Below are positions 59,617 to 64,000 of a stretch of DNA of 64,000 nucleotides, piece after piece (within the stretch, counting starts at the first letter, position 1; the number at the start of each line of letters is the position of its first letter). Position numbers and translations under genes: made by a program. Origin of the DNA: an uncultured Oscillospiraceae bacterium (GTDB lineage: Bacteria; Bacillota; Clostridia; Oscillospirales; Oscillospiraceae); contig CANQQB010000003.1 of assembly GCA_947625845.1 (NCBI GenBank), positions 1 through 64,000 on the forward strand, written 5' to 3'. The notes below the pieces were generated by a model. That model saw nothing but the letters and a program-made list of their open reading frames with translations, did not search any database and had not been told where the DNA came from.

Positions 59617-61655
59617 TACATGCTCCAGAACAGCCACCCGTAATAGTCCGTGTCCAGCACGCCGGAGCAGAAGCGCACCTTGTTGCGCACCACGGTCTTC
59701 ATGCTCTCCACGTAATTGGCCGGCAGGGTCGCGCTGGGGTCGGCGGGGGTGAAGGTGTCCGTGTCGTGGATATACTGGCCCAGGTCGGTGGCCCAGTCGT
59801 ACCCCATGGTGAACACCAGCGCCGGCGCGTCGGAGAACACGTCCCGGCCGGGGAGCACGCGGGAGTCGAAATCGATGCCAAAGAGGTTATACAGCGTGGG
59901 CAGGATGTCCAGGCTGGAGGTGGGGCTGTCGATGACGATGGGCTCTTCGTCCTCCAGCTCGCCGCACCAGAGGATCCAGCAGTTGTGGTCCCGCTGGAAG
60001 CCGTTTTCCACCTGGTAGCCGTACAGCTCCGACAGATAGGGCAGGCCCTCGCTGGAGCCGCCGTCGTCCAGGCCGTAGGGGAAGTGGTCGCCGGTCATGC
60101 AGATGACCGTGTCGTCCGCGATGCCCTTTTCCTCCAGGGTGTTGATAAGATAGGTCAGGCCGGCCTCCAGCTCCAGATTGGAGGCCAGATACCCCTTCAC
60201 CTTGTCGCTGTAGGGCAGGTCCTCCACCTCGTCCCGGTGCTTGGCCGCCCAGGCGTTATTGTCAAAGCCGTAGGGGGTGTGAGCGCTGACGGTCATGTAG
60301 TAGCAGGAGAAGGGCTGTCGGTCGATGTAGGTGGGCACGGTCTTCTCAAACAGGTCCTTGTCGCTGGTGTCCCAGTCCGAGCCCGTGAGCTCCTCCAGGC
60401 CGCTGCCGTTGGCCAAAAAGCCGTCGGAGTAGCCCAGGCGCACATGCGTCTCGTCCCGGTCGTAGAAGGTGGACGTGCCGTTGTGATAGGCCGCGCCCTG
60501 ATACCCACGAATGGCCAGCTCCTGGTTGATGGCCATGTTATAGCTCTTTCGGGTCATGATCTTGAAGGAGTCAATCCCCTCCATGGGCAGCAGCCCGAAC
60601 ACCTGCTGATACTCGCCGCCGCTGGTGCCCGCGCCGGCGAACTGGTAATAGTCGGTGAACTGGACGCCCTTAGTAGCCAGCCGGTACAGCGTGGGCGTCC
60701 GCTCCGGGTCGATGACCTCCCGCGTGAACGCCTCGGCGGTGATGATAATGAGATTTTTCCCGGCGAACCTGCCCGTGTATTTGTTCTTTTTGGAGGGCGT
60801 GAGGGTGGATACATAGGCGTTGAGCTCACGGGTGGCGTCGTCCGCTTTGCCGTCCGGGTCGTCCAGGGGCAGATCCAACTGGTTGTACCCATAGTCCACG
60901 ACGGGCTCCTCGGTGGCCTCCGGGACCGCCTCCGTCGAGGCCTCCGGGGCCTCCGCCTCCGGCGCCGACGCCGACGCGGCCAGCGTCTGGGGCATCTCCA
61001 CCTGCTCAAACCCTGTATCGCCGCCGAACAGCGCGTGCCGGGTGTCCAGCTCCACGCCGGTGAGCAGACCAAACCGGTCCACGGCGCCGTTGAAGCTGTA
61101 TTCCTCCCCATAGGTCCGGCTCAGGGCGGGCAGCGCGTGGATGACGAGCACGCCGATCACGTAAAAGGCCGCCGACTGGGCCAGGACCATGCCCCGGTCC
61201 CGGCCGCCGATGGCCTTCGGCGCAGTGCCGAAAAGCAGATATAAAATGCCGGGCAGCAAAAAGCACGCGACGCAAAATATGCCCCGGAGGTTGAACACCA
61301 GCCGGGCGACCTCGCTGCCAAAGCCGGCCGCCACGTCCCCCGCGCCGCCCAGTACGGCCCGCAGATCGTAGAAGATGCGAAACTCCCGGTAGACGAACGC
61401 CTCCACGGCAAAAGGCACCGCCGTGAGAAACAGCAGCGCCGCCGTCACGCCATAGTTCACCCGGCGGTTTTTGGACAGGGTGGTCAGAAGGCAGCCGACG
61501 CCCCCAAAGGCACAGCAAAAGGGAAGCAGGAGAAGGGTCCCGACCCGGAACACACCGCCCAGCGTAAAGGCGCGTAAGACGATCTCATAATATGCCAGCG
61601 CCAGCGGAAACAGCCAGCGCAGAGCACGAACGCGTTTTCCCTCTTGGTTTTTCAC
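59616..61655 (-). CDS. LtaS-like membrane sulfatase / phosphoglycerol transferase family protein
   Basis: N-terminal TM helices; NLIIITAEAFTREVIDPERTPTL; AGAGTSGGEYQQVFGLLP; DDTVICMTGDHFPYGL. Confidence 0.87.
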   Translation of the reverse strand: MKNQEGKRVRALRWLFPLALAYYEIVLRAFTLGGVFRVGTLLLLPFCCAFGGVGCLLTTLSKNRRVNYGVTAALLFLTAVPFAVEAFVYREFRIFYDLRAVLGGAGDVAAGFGSEVARLVFNLRGIFCVACFLLPGILYLLFGTAPKAIGGRDRGMVLAQSAAFYVIGVLVIHALPALSRTYGEEYSFNGAVDRFGLLTGVELDTRHALFGGDTGFEQVEMPQTLAASASAPEAEAPEASTEAVPEATEEPVVDYGYNQLDLPLDDPDGKADDATRELNAYVSTLTPSKKNKYTGRFAGKNLIIITAEAFTREVIDPERTPTLYRLATKGVQFTDYYQFAGAGTSGGEYQQVFGLLPMEGIDSFKIMTRKSYNMAINQELAIRGYQGAAYHNGTSTFYDRDETHVRLGYSDGFLANGSGLEELTGSDWDTSDKDLFEKTVPTYIDRQPFSCYYMTVSAHTPYGFDNNAWAAKHRDEVEDLPYSDKVKGYLASNLELEAGLTYLINTLEEKGIADDTVICMTGDHFPYGLDDGGSSEGLPYLSELYGYQVENGFQRDHNCWILWCGELEDEEPIVIDSPTSSLDILPTLYNLFGIDFDSRVLPGRDVFSDAPALVFTMGYDWATDLGQYIHDTDTFTPADPSATLPANYVESMKTVVRNKVRFCSGVLDTDYYGWLFWSM

Positions 61656-61847
61656 GGAAAGTCGACGCCTCTTCTCTTATCCGAATGGTGCCGGTCATCG
61701 GCCGGGCACGCCATACAATTTTACACAGTTCGTCCGCTTTCGTCAAATTACAAATTGGTAAACCGCCGCCCGGCGCCGGAGAGGTTGACACCCCGCCCCA
61801 TTGAAGATAAAATGGGCCCGGATATCCGTATGGACCGGGAGGCGCGC

Positions 61848-62819
61848 ATGAATATCGGGCAGGTAGAGATAAGGGGAAAGGCGGCGCTGGCCCCCATGGC
61901 GGGGGTCACGGACGCGGCCTTCCGGCACGTCTGCCGGGAGCATGGCGCGGCGCTGACATGCACGGAGATGGTCTCCAGCCGGGGGCTTGCGTACAACGAC
62001 CCCAAGACGAAGGAGCTTCTGTACTGCCCCGAGGGGGACAGGCCCGCGGCGGCGCAGATATTCGGCTCAGATACGGCCGTGATGGCCCAGGCGGCGGGCC
62101 TGGCGCTGGAGCTCTCCGGCGCGGATATGCTGGACATCAACATGGGCTGCCCCGTGGGGAAGATCGTCAGGGCCGGGGACGGTTCCGCTCTCATGCGGGA
62201 CCCGGACAAGGCCGGTCGCATCGTCGAGGCCTGCGTCGCCGCCGCGGGCGGCAAGCCTGTGACGGTGAAGTTCCGCAAGGGCTGGGACGGCGGGAACGTG
62301 AACGCGGTGGAGTTTGCCAAGGTCTGCCAGCAGGCCGGGGCCGCCGCGCTCACCGTCCACGGCCGGACAAGGGTGCAGATGTACGCGGGAACGGCCGACT
62401 GGGACATCATCCGGGACGTGAAGGCGGCGGTGTCCATCCCCGTCATCGCCAACGGGGACGTGTTCTCCGGCGCGGACGCGGTGCGCGTGCTGAAGCGCAC
62501 CGGGGCGGACATGTGCATGGTGGGCCGGGGCGCCTTCGGCGACCCCTGGATATTTGAGCGCATCGACGCCGCTCTGGCGGGCCGGCCGGAGCCGGAACTG
62601 CCGCCGCTCTCGGAGCGGATGGACACGGCTCTGGGGCAATTCGAGCTGGCCAGTACGTGGAAGGACCCCTACATCGTGGCGCTGGAGGCCAGAAAGCAGC
62701 TATGCTGGTACCTGCGGGGCGTGCCCTGGTCCGGACCCATCAAACGGGAGATGGTGCAGGTCAGCTCTCTGGAGGATATACGCGCCGTTGTCCGCCGGGT
62801 CAAGCGGGAATTGAGGTGA
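61848..62819 (+). CDS. dusB: tRNA-dihydrouridine synthase
   Basis: AALAPMAGVTDAAFRHVCREHGAALTCTEMVSSRGL; DINMGCPVGKIV; GAFGDPWIF. Confidence 0.93.
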   Translation: MNIGQVEIRGKAALAPMAGVTDAAFRHVCREHGAALTCTEMVSSRGLAYNDPKTKELLYCPEGDRPAAAQIFGSDTAVMAQAAGLALELSGADMLDINMGCPVGKIVRAGDGSALMRDPDKAGRIVEACVAAAGGKPVTVKFRKGWDGGNVNAVEFAKVCQQAGAAALTVHGRTRVQMYAGTADWDIIRDVKAAVSIPVIANGDVFSGADAVRVLKRTGADMCMVGRGAFGDPWIFERIDAALAGRPEPELPPLSERMDTALGQFELASTWKDPYIVALEARKQLCWYLRGVPWSGPIKREMVQVSSLEDIRAVVRRVKRELR

Positions 62820-62824
62820 CAGCG

Positions 62825-63448
62825 ATGACAAGAGAACAGGAGCGCGTCCTCATCGCGCGGGTCCTGGACGGGGATACGGACGCCTTCGAGGCGCTGGTCA
62901 GGGCAAACGAAAAAGGGGTCTATAACCTGGCGCTGCGGATGCTGGGCAGCGAGCAGGACGCGCTGGACGCCTCCCAGGAGGCGTTCTTCCGGGCCTACCG
63001 CTCCCTGGACCGGTTCCAGGGGGGCAGCAAGCTGTCCGTGTGGCTGTACCGGGTGACCAGCAACGTGTGCCTGGACATGCTGCGCAAGGCCGGCCGCCGG
63101 CGGGAGAGCCCGCTCACCGACCAGGACGGCCGGGACCTGCCCCTGCCGGACGAGAGCGCGGACCCCCAGCGGGAACTGGAAAAGAAGGAGCTGCGCCGGG
63201 CGCTGCGGCGCAATATGGCAAAGCTGGAGCCGGGGTTCCGTCAGGCGCTTGTCCTGCGGGACGTGAACGGCCTGACATACGACGAGATCGCGCAGGTCAC
63301 CGGTCTGGAACCGGGCACGGTCAAGAGCCGTATCTTCCGGGCACGCCGAAAGCTGGCCGCGCTTTTGGAGCGGGACGGGAACTTTTTCGCGGCTCCGTCG
63401 TCGGATACCACAGGCGGGAAAGGAGGCGGCCGGGATGCGGGAACATGA
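62825..63448 (+). CDS. ECF-type RNA polymerase sigma factor
   Basis: ALRMLGSEQDALDASQEAFFRAYRSLDRFQGGSKLSVWLYRVTSNVCLDMLRK; LVLRDVNGLTYDEIAQVTGLEPGTVKSRIFRARRKL. Confidence 0.93.
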   Translation: MTREQERVLIARVLDGDTDAFEALVRANEKGVYNLALRMLGSEQDALDASQEAFFRAYRSLDRFQGGSKLSVWLYRVTSNVCLDMLRKAGRRRESPLTDQDGRDLPLPDESADPQRELEKKELRRALRRNMAKLEPGFRQALVLRDVNGLTYDEIAQVTGLEPGTVKSRIFRARRKLAALLERDGNFFAAPSSDTTGGKGGGRDAGT

Positions 63449-64000
63449 ATATTACCAGGAGCTGATGAGCCGCCTGCTGGACGAGGGGCTTTCCGATGCA
63501 GAACAGGAAGAACTGCGCGAGCATGTGCGCGAGTGCGATGAGTGCCGGCGGGTGTTCGCCGCCTTCACCGGCATGACCGCCGCGCTGCGGGAGGATCTGG
63601 ACGAGCCGCCTGTGGACCTGGCCGGCGGCGTCATGGAGCGAATTCGGGACGAGGGACAAAGCGTCCCGGACCGTCAGAGGAAAAAACAGCCTGTCCGGAA
63701 ACGCCATACCTGGACACGCTGGGCCGCCGCGGCCTGCCTCGTGCTGATCGCGGCCGGCGCGGCCACCGTGTCCCTCCGGGACCGGACGAGACAGGACGAT
63801 CACCTGCCCGAGGCGCAGAACGATACGGTCTTTGCCAGTCTCCCGGAGGACGCCGACGGTTCCGCCGCAGACGCTGCGCAGACCAAGCTGGCCGGCGCGC
63901 CCGAGGAGGCCATGTCCGCCGCCGACGCCGCGCCGTTCGATACCCCCGCCCCGACGACTGAACCGTCCCCCCTGCCGGTGTACGACGCCGCGCGCAACCA
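63435..64000 (+). CDS. Zinc-finger anti-sigma factor, truncated by window end
   Basis: MREHEYYQELMSRLLDEGLSDAEQEELREHVRECDECRRVFAAF (HxxxCxxC), TM WAAAACLVLIAAGAA; overlaps sigma gene. Confidence 0.87.
   Translation, partial: MREHEYYQELMSRLLDEGLSDAEQEELREHVRECDECRRVFAAFTGMTAALREDLDEPPVDLAGGVMERIRDEGQSVPDRQRKKQPVRKRHTWTRWAAAACLVLIAAGAATVSLRDRTRQDDHLPEAQNDTVFASLPEDADGSAADAAQTKLAGAPEEAMSAADAAPFDTPAPTTEPSPLPVYDAARN

Overview
Window of about 64 kb from a GC-rich, gut-type Clostridia chromosome. An Oscillospiraceae-like origin is inferred from gene content (spo0A, recA, the mre cluster) and repeat types. It is mostly housekeeping genes: cysS-cysE-rimO-recX-recA-prmC, a two-component system with an FG-GAP-type lipoprotein, ilvE, galE, an HtrA-like protease, phosphoketolase, prmA, spo0A, tadA, cinA, M29 peptidase, thiI, comM, aspS-hisS-mgsA, mrdA-mreD-mreC-maf-U32, PHP, dnaD-dnaI, malQ, pheA, an LtaS-like sulfatase, dusB, and an ECF sigma/anti-sigma pair. 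A small accessory patch at about 47.7-52.3 kb carries NTF2-like proteins, hicAB, thlA and rhuM. Main unexplained signals: (1) a consensus promoter driving a highly structured ~160-nt RNA at 21152-21316 that ends in a terminator next to the RBS of a secreted peptidoglycan-binding protein, with a pairing that could make P1 and the terminator interdependent (orphan riboswitch or sRNA candidate); (2) a dispersed family of modular hairpin repeats, about a dozen copies, whose variable stems show compensatory changes and which sit downstream of genes; (3) a run of four hairpins between a response regulator and its kinase; (4) a second, tandemly duplicated repeat family at the 3' end of rhuM that supplies the last rhuM codons and stop; (5) a ~10-bp-period A-tract array at 59.48-59.56 kb; (6) an HtrA-like protease with Thr at the expected nucleophile position; (7) a frameshifted GPH symporter. 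No rRNA, tRNA, CRISPR array, transposase or prophage was recognised. All calls come from reading the sequence; no database search was run.
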